Positions 53,481 to 64,000 of a DNA stretch of 64,000 bases are shown here, piece after piece. The position numbers were made by a program, and so were the translations under genes. The stretch comes from Eurosta solidaginis. Lineage: Eukaryota > Arthropoda > Insecta > Diptera > Tephritidae. Below the pieces are notes generated by a model. The model had not been told where the DNA came from and did not search any database. It saw nothing but the letters and a program-made list of their open reading frames with translations. The DNA lies in contig NC_090322.1 in the NCBI RefSeq assembly GCF_040869045.1, positions 179,752,672 to 179,816,671 on the forward strand, given 5' to 3'. The first letter of the stretch is position 1, and each line of letters opens with the position of its first letter.

Positions 53481-56400
53481 CGATGACATGTCTTAACCCA
53501 GTTTTAACAAGCCGATAAGAAACCAATAAGAACCCTATAACTCGACAACAACTATAAGAAACAACTTGCCGGTATTAGTTGATACTAATTAGAAACCAGC
53601 GGAGCTCATCTTAAAAGGTCCGCAATTATTTGTTACTGGTGAAATTGTCTATGTTGTGGGTTAACAACAACTCCTAGGCGAGTCAGTCAACTTAAAGACG
53701 TTCGTTTTCTAGACGTGCACTTGTATGCTTCCTCTGCTTTTTCATATAAATAAGAATTATATGAGTGCTCTAGGTACAAGCAAAAACTCAAGGCTAACGG
53801 TAAATAGCAATTTTTAGCGATTTACGTTAACACATTCGTGTAGCACTAACAAAGTTAAAATGCGTAAGGCAAAATGGAATGCCAAAGTAAACAAATAAAC
53901 GAAGTAAAGCGCAAAGCGTAACGAAGCGCTGTTAAATTGGAGCGCCTAATGCTTTAACTATTACCACTGTCGTCATTGTTGTTGTTTTTGTTTTGTGCGG
54001 TCTAGTGTGAAAAGAAATGAAACGTGATTGCCTCAAATTGAAAAATAGATTGTTTGATGTCTTCATCTACACGTACCACAACCAGCAATGAGTGAGCAAT
54101 TGGAAGGATATAAAAAAATAGGTGACAGTCACAGCGACATTCGATCTCATCCGAAACGATATTTACGCTGATTACACAATATATACACGACTATTTATAT
54201 ACATGCATACATACAAATATACATACGCCCAGATGTCTTCAACTAAGTCGAATTAATTCATATGAAAATCTGTGCATTACGGTGTCCGCTATTTTTCAAA
54301 TTGCCAAAGCGTTTTTGATTACTCCTAGCTATAGAAAACGTAAAACGTGAAAGCAAGTCTGATGATATTAAGGCTATAAGTAGCTGGCTGTTTGAATAGG
54401 GATTGAGCATCTTTAAACAATAATTTAATGAATTCGACTGAAGCTCATGCTCTGAAAATATCTCGAAGAGGGTCTTTCTTGGGTTATTTGAAAGAATGCG
54501 TAGAAACTAACCCTTTAAGAAAACACTTACATTATTTTCCTTCAAGTTTTTGATTGCTGTATTTGAAATCAAGCAACGTCCTGTCAGATGGTTCCTTAAA
54601 GTCGTAAAAGATTTCAGGAATAAATGTAAAGAAACTTTTCATTCACGAGCCTTTTGAACTCTTCTCGTAGAGCCGTCATGTTGTGTGCTATGTAGCAAGA
54701 AGCTAGACTGCATCTTCTATAAAATAGCGTTCATAATTACTGATACTTTCTGATTATAACTATACCTCTCACTCTGCTTTCTTATCGTTTCACACGTAAC
54801 TTTACTTCGGTTAACGTTTCATTACGTAGTTCTTTCCAAAACCCACCATCGTTACACTTACGTCTACTTCTTCCCCGGCACTTTCTACTTCCCCAGCGAC
54901 GCAGTTGGTATGATTGTTTTTCTTAAGGCCTATCTTTTTGAGGTGCAGATACACACTGCGCACGCCCCAGGACTTTTCCCAAACTCCAGATACAACATAC
55001 CCCAACCTTGGTGTGGCAATATTTGTTCATGTCATTACCTTATCGCCATTGTACAACCGCTCACAATCGATGCAGTTCATTAGTTTAGATCACGACATCA
55101 CGGTAGACATCTCTCGGTAGACATCTTCCAAAAGAATTGATGCTATAAATTGGCTTCCGTTACAATCAGGGACTCTCACGCCTTATGTCTCCTACTTTCG
55201 GGGAAGAGAATGTCGCAATTTTACATACTTTGGCTTGTTATCAACCCAAACCGTCAGCTCCAAAATATCCTTCTGCTTCTATCAAACCTCACCCCCTCTC
55301 TGTTTTGCTTTTCATCTTAAGACGTACGTGGTTCCCTGAAGTTATGAGTCAAGATGTTCTCCTTCTTCCTAACTGATTTACGGGTTCTGCCGTCGACCTG
55401 CTTCCCCCGCTATTAGAACCCAAGAAAAACGTGCGTTCAACAGTTAGGTTTCATCTAGCACGGCAATCAAAAACCGAGCAATTTCTAAGCCTCTTCGTAC
55501 CCTTTACCATTAAATTAAGCATTCCTTTTTCTGGTCGCTCATTTAGAACACTGAGGTCTCTCTTGCACCGCTTTTTTTATTGTCAGATTCGTCGTTTTAA
55601 ACGCAGTCGTCTTTCTGGCTGCAAATCTTATCTTAGAATTGGCCTGTATACCGTCCTGAATAATGTAGTTGGATATTCTTATACATGGTGTTCCTTTTAT
55701 TCCTTTAACAAGCAGAAAATGCAAGTGTAAGTGCCTAAGTACCGCAGCCACAAAGTCGGGCGCTAGTGTCGCAGCTTAAGACTTTTATATTCCACCTACA
55801 ATGTCCATAACGAAGATCCCTATCATTTTGTATTCGTCTTATTCTTGTAGCGGTAAGTCGCCTCGATATCGTCTAACGTTAGCCAAAGGAAACTTGCAGT
55901 TTCTACATGGCATTGGAGTTAGAGGCATAAGTTCCACATTACAATTGAAAGGAAGATTGGTGTCATGTGGAGACATATCACATGCAGAAATACTTTGCGT
56001 TGCTTGGGTATGATTCTGTATAAGTAATAGTTTTACTTTTTACAGTATCCAGATCGAACTTGCGTCAAAATAAGGCGTGTCTTCCTGGAAAGTCTGCTTT
56101 CCGCAACTGCAAGTTCAGTCTGTAGGCATTGAGTTAAGCTGACATTGAGAACGGCGTTAGCCGGGCAAAATCAGCGGTTTGTATATTTATTCGAATTGCC
56201 ATGCGGTAACGAAGGCCTTGAAAACAATATCTGTTGCATTCGAATATGGTTTTTGAGTCCCTGAACTACCTCTTGATGGTCTCAAATATCTCAGAATAAC
56301 AATTATCTGTTCCTTGGATCGTAGCTATACACAAAAAGAAGGGCCTTCTGAATTCTACTCACTGTTTTTAGTCCACCCTTGGACAGGTGGGTTTCGGATT

Positions 56401-56590
56401 GATTTGACTTTGACCGCTTTTCGCCTCAACGAGGATAAGGAGGCAACGCTTGTAGTAATTTAATGTTTAACTTCGCAAATTTCGAGAAAAAAAGAAATTA
56501 AGTAGATTGTGCACCTCCGACGTGGGTTCTTATCGACCTTGTTGCATTGGACACTATATATCTCGAGCCGTTTAAAAATGGAGCTGAACA

Positions 56591-56621
<31 letters not shown>

Positions 56622-58139
56622 GGACACCCAGATACACATTCAGATGCGAGTATAAATGCATTTGTCTACCGTGTGTATCTATGTAGCGCAGCAATCAAAG
56701 GTACAAGCGACACGTTTGATATGAGATAGTTTTGCTGAAGTGACGAGCTGCCACATTTAACAATTGAAGCGAAATAAAAAAAATCAAATTGTAGCATTCA
56801 CATTACCAAGCAAAATCTATGACACATACAACCAAATATATTATTATGAACAAGATTTCACTTTTTTGTTGATCTTTTTTTTTATCATCCGCAAATTGCA
56901 ATCTACTTCCAATTATTTTGATAAAGAATTTCACTTTCGCAATTTTCACTTTACATTTTAATTTAACTCTGTGTATTTTTATCGTATACTTAAGTAAAGA
57001 AATTAAATTTAAGAATTAAAAGAAATTTAAAATTTGTGAAAAGAGAATGAATGGATGTTGCGTATGCCTTTGGCATAACCCAGATAACATCGCTAAGCTA
57101 ATCTGCAATGGCGTCGAGTTACGGAACATAAATTAAGTGCCAAAAACTTTTTTCTAAAAGTACATTGCAATAGTACAAGGCCCCGAGAGCTATCTACTGT
57201 CACAGTAGTAATCAACCTCTACGATAAATTACTTCGTAGGCATTCTCTACCGCTAACTTCAACTGCAATGCTAACGAAAAATTAGCGAAAGACCTTCGAC
57301 ACATGTTACAATCAATCGGTTGGTATTTTGTTGCAAACTATGCGCTAATTAGTTGCAGCGAGAAAAATTATTCGCGCTTTTTAAGGTGCTTTTTGGTTGC
57401 TACGCTAAGCTCGCGTGAAGCAATCGAAACAGCCTCGTAAAAACTGACTTATACCGTACTAATCAAAATTCCACTTAGCTGGTATTTTGTCGCGTATTAG
57501 TCGCTAATTAGGTGCGAGACAAAAATTGTTTTACTCTTTTTTGTTTTTGGAGTGCTTTGTTATCTTCACTTTCTGCTTCATCGCTAATTTTTATAAATTT
57601 CTTTAAGTTCAATGCGCAAATATCAAATTTCCTTTTTTACCATAACGTGTTTTTGATATACTCGTGTACCTGGAGCAGGGTCAATGGATATCCCAGTATG
57701 TATTTGCAATGTGAGACAAGTCATAACTACCCGAATGTGGCATCCCGTTATATAAGAATAAAAAAAGCATATCCAGGAAACCTACTTATCGTACTTGCTA
57801 TGCAGACCAACTTGCCGTCTTATCCTTTAAACTCAGAGTTAGCTTGACATGAGAGGTTTAACTCATACATTCTTGATAAGTTTTTTAATATAACTTGCCG
57901 TTGTACAAGTGGTCCTAAGAAAACAAAGGTAACAATCGGCGTACTTTGGAACACTCTGTACGTGGGTTATCAGGTGGCTATTATAATATTTAATGAAGAG
58001 ACATCTCTCTTGAAACCGTCCGTCATCAGCTTGAAATTGTGATAGAAATTGTATGCGTTATTTCTATTAACTTCCATGTGAAGCTGCCTTAAACTCCTTT
58101 TGCTTTACTCTTTCAATTATCTCTATATAAAACGGGGTA
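53481..58139. other. 4.6 kb without a recognised gene
   Basis: Includes a T run at 56592-56617 and a diverged two-copy tandem of about 159 bp (57321 and 57480, sharing TGGTATTTTG, CTAATTAG, GTGCTTT). 54.8-55.8 kb has several frames of 60-99 codons on both strands without a recognised product. 53.8-54.2 kb is less AT-rich and could be host unique DNA. No splice-consistent exon could be supported. Confidence 0.4.
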
Positions 58140-58229
58140 GGAGCATCCTAAACCACGCCCGCGAATAATGCGAAAATGTACACAGTTCAGTATTTTAACC
58201 TGGTTTTTTTCACAACAAATATCGGGACG

Positions 58230-58720
58230 TGTAATAGTGGCCAACCCATTCTAAATAAAATAGTGTACGGTGCGATTTGCTTGAAATTCGTTATATGGGT
58301 ACTTCCATGACTAGCTCATTATTTGAGAAACATTTATTTTCGGTAGATGGACCAGGACCGTACCCTTACAAAAAATTAAATTTATGCTGGAATTCTTTTA
58401 AAATTCTGTACAAGGGTACCTCTTTGGCAAAGATAATATTTGAGAAAGTTTTCGTCCCGGGAAGTGGACCAGGGCCAACCTATTCTAAATAAAAGGTAGT
58501 GTGGTGTTATTTGTTCGGTAAAGGGGTGCTTCCATGAATAACCCATTATTTGAGATACTATTTTTCTGAGAAGGGGACCATGGGATTGACCTTTTCCAAA
58601 ATATCTATTTAATGGAGCAACTCTCTTAAATTTCGGTACAGAGTTACCTCTTTGAAAAAGATAATATTTGAGAAACTTTTTGTTCCAGAAAGTCGACCAG
58701 GGGCCGACTTATTTGACTAT
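58230..58720 (+). repeat. Degenerate tandem array, period about 115 bp
   Basis: TTGAGAAAC-type landmarks recur at 58323, 58440, 58550 and 58668 (spacings 117, 110, 118). Each is followed by a GTGGACCAGG-GCC and CTATT block and preceded by GGGTACCTCTTTG or GGGTGCTTCCATG. A further diverged unit appears near 60.64-60.70 kb. Non-coding. Confidence 0.75.
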
Positions 58721-59360
58721 ATATGGGCAAATCCCAAAAACTTTTACTTTTTTGGATACTCGGGTTTTATACATGGGCAAAAAACTTAAGGCCAGAAAAA
58801 AGTACAAGGACAATAAGTTTGACCTTTTGACTATCCGATCTGATGATTCTAAAAAGCAAGAAAGTTGATAGTAAGTTTTTGCAGAGCTTCGAAACGTAAA
58901 AAACCTCGGTTTTTACACTTTTTCAAGCGATACCCTTGATTTTTTTTTTTTTTTTTTGAATTTTTTCGATAAAATTTTGAGGCATCGCTGCAACGCTGTG
59001 GAATTTAAACTGAATATTGTTTTTGAGACGGAGATTGTAAAAGTATGAGCAAGATTAATGTGCCCCTCCAATACTCAAAACTATCATCAATCAAAGTAGC
59101 GATGCTTTTTTTGTCATTTTCAATATTGACAGTTTTTTGCTTATAGCTTTTTGAGGCAACTGAGTATTGAAATTTGGATTATTCACGATAATAGCCTATC
59201 AGGGATTAAAAATACCTGTGGCTTCAAACTCGATGTGCCCCTTTCAGTTTTGAAGGTAGAGGCAGAAAAGTGGAAGCACTTGGTTGCGTACATTTTTTTC
59301 AGGGGCATGTTTCTTTGTGGGCACAGCTACAATTTTACTTTTATCACTTCATATCCGTTT

Positions 59361-59732
59361 GTTAATTTTTTCTCTACACCACAGTGGTATACCATCAATT
59401 GCCTCATATTGGAATATTCACGCAAGGAAAGTTATTGATGTTTGTACATGGGGCAAATATACGAAATGTCCTGCGAAAATTGGCAATCGTCAAAAAGTGT
59501 AGAAACAAAATTTTTTTTAAACCAGGTTTTATTTAAAAGTAAATGAAAAAAACACAAATTAGGTACAAAAGTTAAAAAAAAAAAAATGTTTACACTTTTT
59601 GACGATTGCCAATTTTTGGCGGAAATTTCGTATATTTTCCCCATGTACAAACATCAATAACTTTCCTTGCGTGAATATTCCAAGATGAGGCAAATGATGG
59701 TATACCACTGTGGTATAGAGAAAAAAATTAAC
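59361..59732. repeat. Long imperfect palindrome, arms about 145 bp
   Basis: Left arm 59361-59506, right arm 59588-59732, about 80-bp spacer rich in A and T. Matching phrases include CACAGTGGTATACCATCA, GGAATATTCACGCAAGGAAA, GTTATTGATGTTTGTACATG and GGCAATCGTCAAAAAGTGTA, differing at roughly ten positions. The arms contain no tRNA-like box and no frame conserved in both. Confidence 0.9.
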
Positions 59733-59754
59733 AAAGGATACCCCTGAAACGGTT

Positions 59755-60250
59755 ACCCGGTTTAAAATTTTTGCCGATATCTCGAAAACTGGGTTTCGGG
59801 TATCAACAAAATTTTACCGAAATATATCCCACATAGATATGTACATCCTGATAAAATTTGCACACAATCGGTTAAGAAGAGTTTAACTAAGTAAAAAAAT
59901 TTAAAGTTTTCCGGGTTTATATTTTTATCAATATCTCCAAAACGGGATCTCGGGTATTAAAACTTTTTTACCTTAACATACTTCATTCACAAATCTATAT
60001 GTTTTTAAAGTTTCAAAAGAATCGGTAGAAAGGTGTTAAAATAAATGTGTTGCAAACTTTGCAGTAAAAAATATTTGGCGGTTATTCAGTTTTATATTTT
60101 TACCGATACCTACAAAACCGGGTCTCGTATATCAAAAAAATTTTCCATAGCCAACAGCTGCATATATCTCCATATTTTGTTAAAATTTCGATATAATCGG
60201 TACAGAAGTGTTGAAATAAATGTATATTTAACTTTGGGACTTCAATTTAT
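59755..60250 (+). repeat. Degenerate tandem array, about three units of 154-175 bp
   Basis: Shared landmarks: GGTTTAAAATTTTTGCCGAT / GGTTTATATTTTTATCAATA / TTTTATATTTTTACCGATAC, then AAAAC-GGG-TCTCGGGTAT, ATATGTACAT-like sequence and AATCGGTTAAGAAG / AATCGGTAGAAAGG / AATCGGTACAGAAG. Confidence 0.7.
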
Positions 60251-60839
60251 ATATATTTTGCTCGATCTTTTGACTATATCTTTTTGAGGCATTATGTAAA
60301 ACGAGTAACGGTGATGCACTATAGCTCCAATTTACCCCTCAATGTTCCTAACAAAAAGATATTTGCGTGATACCGTGTTTCAATAAAAATGTTTTTCTCC
60401 AAAAAAACCAAAGTTTGGCGGATTTCCCCATATATATGTTTCATCTGTACGTGTGTTTTTGACTGAACTCCTCCTAAACGACTCGACCGATATTGATGAA
60501 ATTTTTTGTGGGCGTTCAAGTGGATGATTTAGATTAACAATTTGGTCCATTCAAATTCCTTTCTATCCGGTTAGAAAATCAGAGCCCATCAAAAACAAAA
60601 TAATTTATGCTGCGATTGGCTTTAAATGTGGAAGAGGTGTACTTTTTTGACTAGTTTGTTATTTGGGAAACTTTTTTTTTTATTTCCGGAAATTGTACCA
60701 AAGACTGGTCTATTTGAAACACATTTATTAATGAAGCGATTTGCTAAAACTTTAGTACAGGGATTGCTCTTCGACAGCTAATTATTTGTGGTGTTTTCTT
60801 CCTAGCACGAGGATCGAAAATTTTTTTTGCGATTTGAAG
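60251..60839. other. Repeat complex continued; no gene
   Basis: Phrases repeated from the left (CTTTTTGAGGCA at 60281 and 59147; a diverged 115-bp unit near 60.6-60.7 kb) suggest that 58.14-60.8 kb is one decayed repeat complex. Nothing coding. Confidence 0.45.
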
Positions 60840-61190
60840 TTACGCGAAAAGAATTATGTAGAAAGAGAGAAAAAATAACATAAGACCTATTAGTGGGAAT
60901 CGGAGAAATAGATAGAGAGAGGAAGGGAAGAGAAAGATAATAGATAGAGGATAAGGGATATGGGAGAGAAAATCAATTGGAAGTAGGAAATGGAGATAAG
61001 AATGAGGAGGGTGCATGGGGAGAAAAGAAAATAGGGGGAGCAAGAGAAGGAATGAAGATGAAGAAAAATAGAGGGAGGTGGAGGAGAGAAACTGGGAATA
61101 GAAGGGAAAAATTGAGAAATTCAAACAGGGAAAATAAGAAGGAAAACAAGCGTGAGCATGGATAAAGAAGGGAGGGGCAAGAAGATAGAA
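60840..61190. repeat. Polypurine low-complexity tract
   Basis: About 350 bp of mostly G and A on the plus strand (AGAGAGAGGAAGGGAAGAGA and similar). The frames at 60840-61165 are translations of this tract and not genes. Confidence 0.9.
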
Positions 61191-61679
61191 ATATTTTTTT
61201 TCCGAAGCTAAAAATGCCTCAGTTTAATGGGACATTAGATACATCGCACGGAAGAATATTCTTAATTTACTTATATTATTAATGTTCATACAAATTTACA
61301 CTCATTCATTATCAAACACAAAGTTTCTCGCAGAAAGAGTGGCAGTGATGACCTAAAAAGTGCTACATGGTCTTATCCAATCGTGTCTGAGTTGATCTGG
61401 CTGTTATGTTAACAATGATAACTTGCGTAATGTACCAGATCCGCATCCGGCATATGACCATTCCCCAAAGAAGAAGAGTCAGGGTATCCGACGGAGAACT
61501 GTTGAAAGCTCTCAGCTATTGGCAAACCGACAGTTTTTTTTTCAATATTATACCAATATACTTATTGAGCTTATAACCTGAGAGGAATAAGTCTTAAATT
61601 TTTTACGGAAAAAAATGGGCGGATTACCAAATATTTCGAAACCGGATCCTATTCCAGTGGATAGAAATTTAAGTGCGCC
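61191..61679. other. LINE-tail fragment, otherwise no gene
   Basis: 61420-61475 (GTACCAGATCCGCATCCGGC, ATGACCATTCCCC) resembles the UTR of the LINE with the CAA tail, seen in part at 27.05-27.1 kb and 28.68-28.7 kb. The rest is unrecognised. Confidence 0.4.
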
Positions 61680-61905
61680 CTACCCAGACACACAAAGGCT
61701 ATGCACTTATTACTACAGAGTTAATCTGCTTATTATTACGTATAAGGTTCTATTTAACGTACTTCACGAAAGACTGAAGCCCAAAATCAAGCACCTTGTT
61801 GGACGTTGTCAGTCGGCTTCAGACTCAACAGCGTACTATCGATCAGATCTTCATTATACGCCAAATCCTGGATAAGACGCATGATAAGAGAATCGATTAG
61901 TAGCG
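61680..61905 (+). pseudogene. RTE-like reverse transcriptase fragment
   Basis: The frame from 61615 reads NLLIITYKVLFNVLHERLKP, KIKHLVGRCQS, then after a frameshift TIDQIFIIRQILDKTHDKRI and a stop. This matches early reverse transcriptase blocks of RTE-type and related LINEs, where C.NYRGI.LL...YKV....L..RL.P ... CGFRPG.ST.DQIF.LRQ.LEK is typical. The usual GFRPG region is scrambled by the shift. It is cut off at 61905, where the G150 repeat begins. Its relation to the minus-strand RTE-like remnants at 15, 19 and 27 kb is likely but unproven. Confidence 0.8.
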
Positions 61906-62862
61906 ACTTCCCTATATCAAAACCATCAGTATCGAAAAACCATATTCGTCCGTCCGTCCGTTTGTCCGCCCGTTAACACGATAACAAATAAAATGAGATA
62001 TCTTCACCGAGTTCGGTACAAGGGCTTATCTTTAGGCAGAATAGATAGCTTTGGAAATGAGTGAAATTGAATGACAACCACGCCCACTTTTTATATATAT
62101 AAAATTTGGAAAACACAAAAAACCTGATTATTTAGTGAATAATACACCTAAAATGATTTTAAGATTTTTGATAAAAATATTAAAACATTTTTGAAAATGG
62201 GTGTGGCACCGCCCACTTGTGGTAAAATCAATCTTACAAATAATGTTTATCATAAATGAAAAACCGTTTAAACTGGCATAACAAAATTCAGCAGATGGCT
62301 TGCCTCCACCATAAAAAATGTTGGAAAGAAAAATTTACGAAATTGGCTAAGGACCACGCCCACTTTTATATAAAAGATTTTTTAAGTGGTCCTAGATGAA
62401 TTAAATAAGCGTTTTCTCTGCAAAGAGCTTTATATTGATTATGTTTCTTTTCCTAAGTGAAATTATAACCAGAAAGAGGAGAAAATTTAAATTTTTTACA
62501 ACTAAGCAAATTTCTATGTTTCGGGGGTCGTAAATCGAATAAAAATTACCGGATCGTGATAAGATTGGGTACACAGAAAAAATGGACGAGATCTGTTACG
62601 GAGCGCCCACATTTATATGAAAAACTTTAAAAAGGGTCGTGGAATAGAATAAGAAGCCATATCTTAGCGAAAAATAGTATTGTATCAATGATATTTCACT
62701 CATCAAGTTTTATTGTAAGAGAAAATTGGGAGAATTTTTTTTTAAATGGGTGGTGCCACATGTTATGCAAAAAAGTAATTTATCTGATATGAACTGTACA
62801 ATTGAAGATCGCGCTGAGTATATAATGTTCGGTTACACCCTAACCTAGACACCCTTACTTTT
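61906..62862 (+). repeat. G150 interspersed repeat, A type, lacking its first ~50 bp
   Basis: Begins at CGACTTCCCTATATCAAAAC, then GTCCGTCCGTCCGTTTGTCC, CACGATAAC, GC-box sites at 62078 (-), 62199 (+), 62354 (-) and further decayed ones. Ends CGCGCTGAGTATATAATGTT, CGGTTACACCCTAACCTAGA, CTTACTTTTTAG. One plus-strand GC-box module between about 62460 and 62530 is deleted. Confidence 0.8.
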
Positions 62863-63814
62863 TAGTCTGAACTTTTTACTTTCAAACCTTCCCGATACTG
62901 AAGCTTTGTTTTAAAACAGTACGTCGCTAGTATGTAAGCTATTTCAACAAAGAATTCCAGGTTACAAATGAACTTCGCCATAATAAGACAAGCGAACAAC
63001 AAATCTCACCCATCCTAACACTCTTTCCCAGTATTACAAAACTTCATATAGAGCTTGAACTTCAAACATAATTATATTAGCAGTGTTGGCTATAAAAAAA
63101 GTTACGATTTTGCAGATCATCATGTATTTAAGTTATATGACTAGCGATTACCAACCCTCCTACAAGACGCGTAAAAATATGAACAACCCAAGTTAATCTG
63201 CTGCAATCAGCGCTGGATCAAAAACAACTGAACGCAACTTTAGCAAGCTTGTTTTCCCAACGAATTATGTTGCTCATACGCAATGGCGTACCCAATGCTT
63301 ATGCTCTGCATTGGAAATAAATATGTACATACATATGCATGTAAACAGATATGAAGTAAAAATTTGTAGTAAAACGCCTAACAGCATGCAAACTGACACA
63401 CATAAACACGTAAATATGTATGTATTTATAATGTGCTCTGCTCTGCTTTATTGCTTCCTTTGGAATAGACTTAATACGATTATAGCGAAAGTTTTTGCTG
63501 GGAGTTGCTGCCGCGTAACCGTGCGAAGGCGAAATGGGACGTACTTGAAATAATTTTATAATTTTATTTTTTTTATTTTATAATTTATACAAACCCTATG
63601 TTTCTTGAACGATAAAAGTTAAATACAGATACGCTGTAAAAGCAAGGCATGAGTACGAAATACTCGTGTGAGCTCGATGTGCAAACATACTGGAGTACGT
63701 CTAGAAAAGTAATGTTTTCAAATGATTTAGAGCTCTCCAGGTATTGAATCTGAACCACAACAGAGGTAACTTTACCATTACCAAATAATTCTGAACTTTA
63801 AGAGAAAAGATTTG
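62863..63814. other. No gene recognised
   Basis: AT-rich with ACATACATATGCATG-like runs near 63325-63345. An 80-codon frame (63311-63553) has no recognised similarity. Confidence 0.45.
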
Positions 63815-63975
63815 TCGGCTTATTATCGATAGCTAATTATTATCGCCTTGTTATCGACGCGTTACAGATGTGTCATCGAATTTTTACTGCAACTTTATCT
63901 GTATCTATTGCGCAACAAACCGATGAATCATTGTTAACAAATCGATAACACACCTATAATAAGTTGGTGAGAAGG
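63815..63975. repeat. CGATA motif cluster (5), running towards the window end
   Basis: TTATTATCGATAGCTAATTA, TTATCGCCTTGTTATCGACG and AACAAATCGATAACACACC. Same loose motif family as the other four clusters. Confidence 0.65.
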
Positions 63976-64000
63976 AAAAATGTATCGGAAACAGCCGCTA

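Noticed and set aside
60840..61165. Lysine/glutamate-rich (+) and Ser/Leu-rich (-) frames
   Set aside because: Polypurine tract translated in two directions.
61615..61875. Independent 86-codon gene with its own ATG
   Set aside because: The frame holds a reverse transcriptase fragment whose conserved part continues in another frame after a shift.

Overview
The window looks like repeat-saturated, AT-rich intergenic or intronic DNA from a higher dipteran, most likely a tephritid fruit fly. That assignment is an inference. It rests on the families seen: a tRNA-Gly-like SINE, RTE-like and RNase-H-bearing LINE remnants, one with a CAA tail, a Penelope-like element, and a very common non-coding repeat built on GGGCGTGG/CCACGCCC. 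I find no intact host gene, rRNA or functional tRNA, and no CRISPR array. Every coding signal I recognise belongs to a broken transposable element. Small host exons inside long introns cannot be excluded by eye.

Layout. 0.5-10.2 kb: a LINE 3' end, then copies of the non-coding repeat I label G150 (my label), which serve as landing ground for three solo LTRs, a foldback element, two SINE copies and a Penelope-like element. 10.2-20 kb: T-rich unrecognised DNA, RTE-like remnants and a LINE C-terminal fragment. 19.8-25.6 kb: clusters of short CGATA motifs and one solo LTR. 25-28.8 kb: a SINE, a decayed LINE with a CAA tail, another RTE-like remnant and a second LINE 3' end. 30.7-36.7 kb: two solo LTRs, a LINE 3' end, a complete G150 element carrying a solo LTR and a SINE, and a second foldback. 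37-44.5 kb: a composite element with a pentanucleotide (TAAAA) array, present twice in opposite orientation, and a full B-type G150 element with an internal 130-bp array. 44.6-50 kb: the best-preserved LINE (reverse transcriptase plus RNase H), broken by stops, a frameshift and a 600-bp insertion whose second copy lies 2 kb downstream. 50-53.5 kb: a minus-strand G150, a tail-to-tail SINE pair, the seventh solo LTR and a CGATA cluster. 53.5-64 kb: mostly unrecognised DNA, a 2.6-kb complex of tandem and palindromic repeats, an RTE-like reverse transcriptase fragment and a last G150 copy.

Nothing here works together as genes do; the elements form a record of nested insertions. G150 is the oldest recognisable layer, because LTRs, SINEs, the foldback and the Penelope-like element all interrupt it with clean target-site duplications. 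The least explained features are: (i) the G150 lattice, where GGGCGTGG and CCACGCCC alternate strand about every 150 bp; (ii) palindromic elements with tRNA-like (box B) cores; and (iii) the inverted 37/43-kb composite pair.
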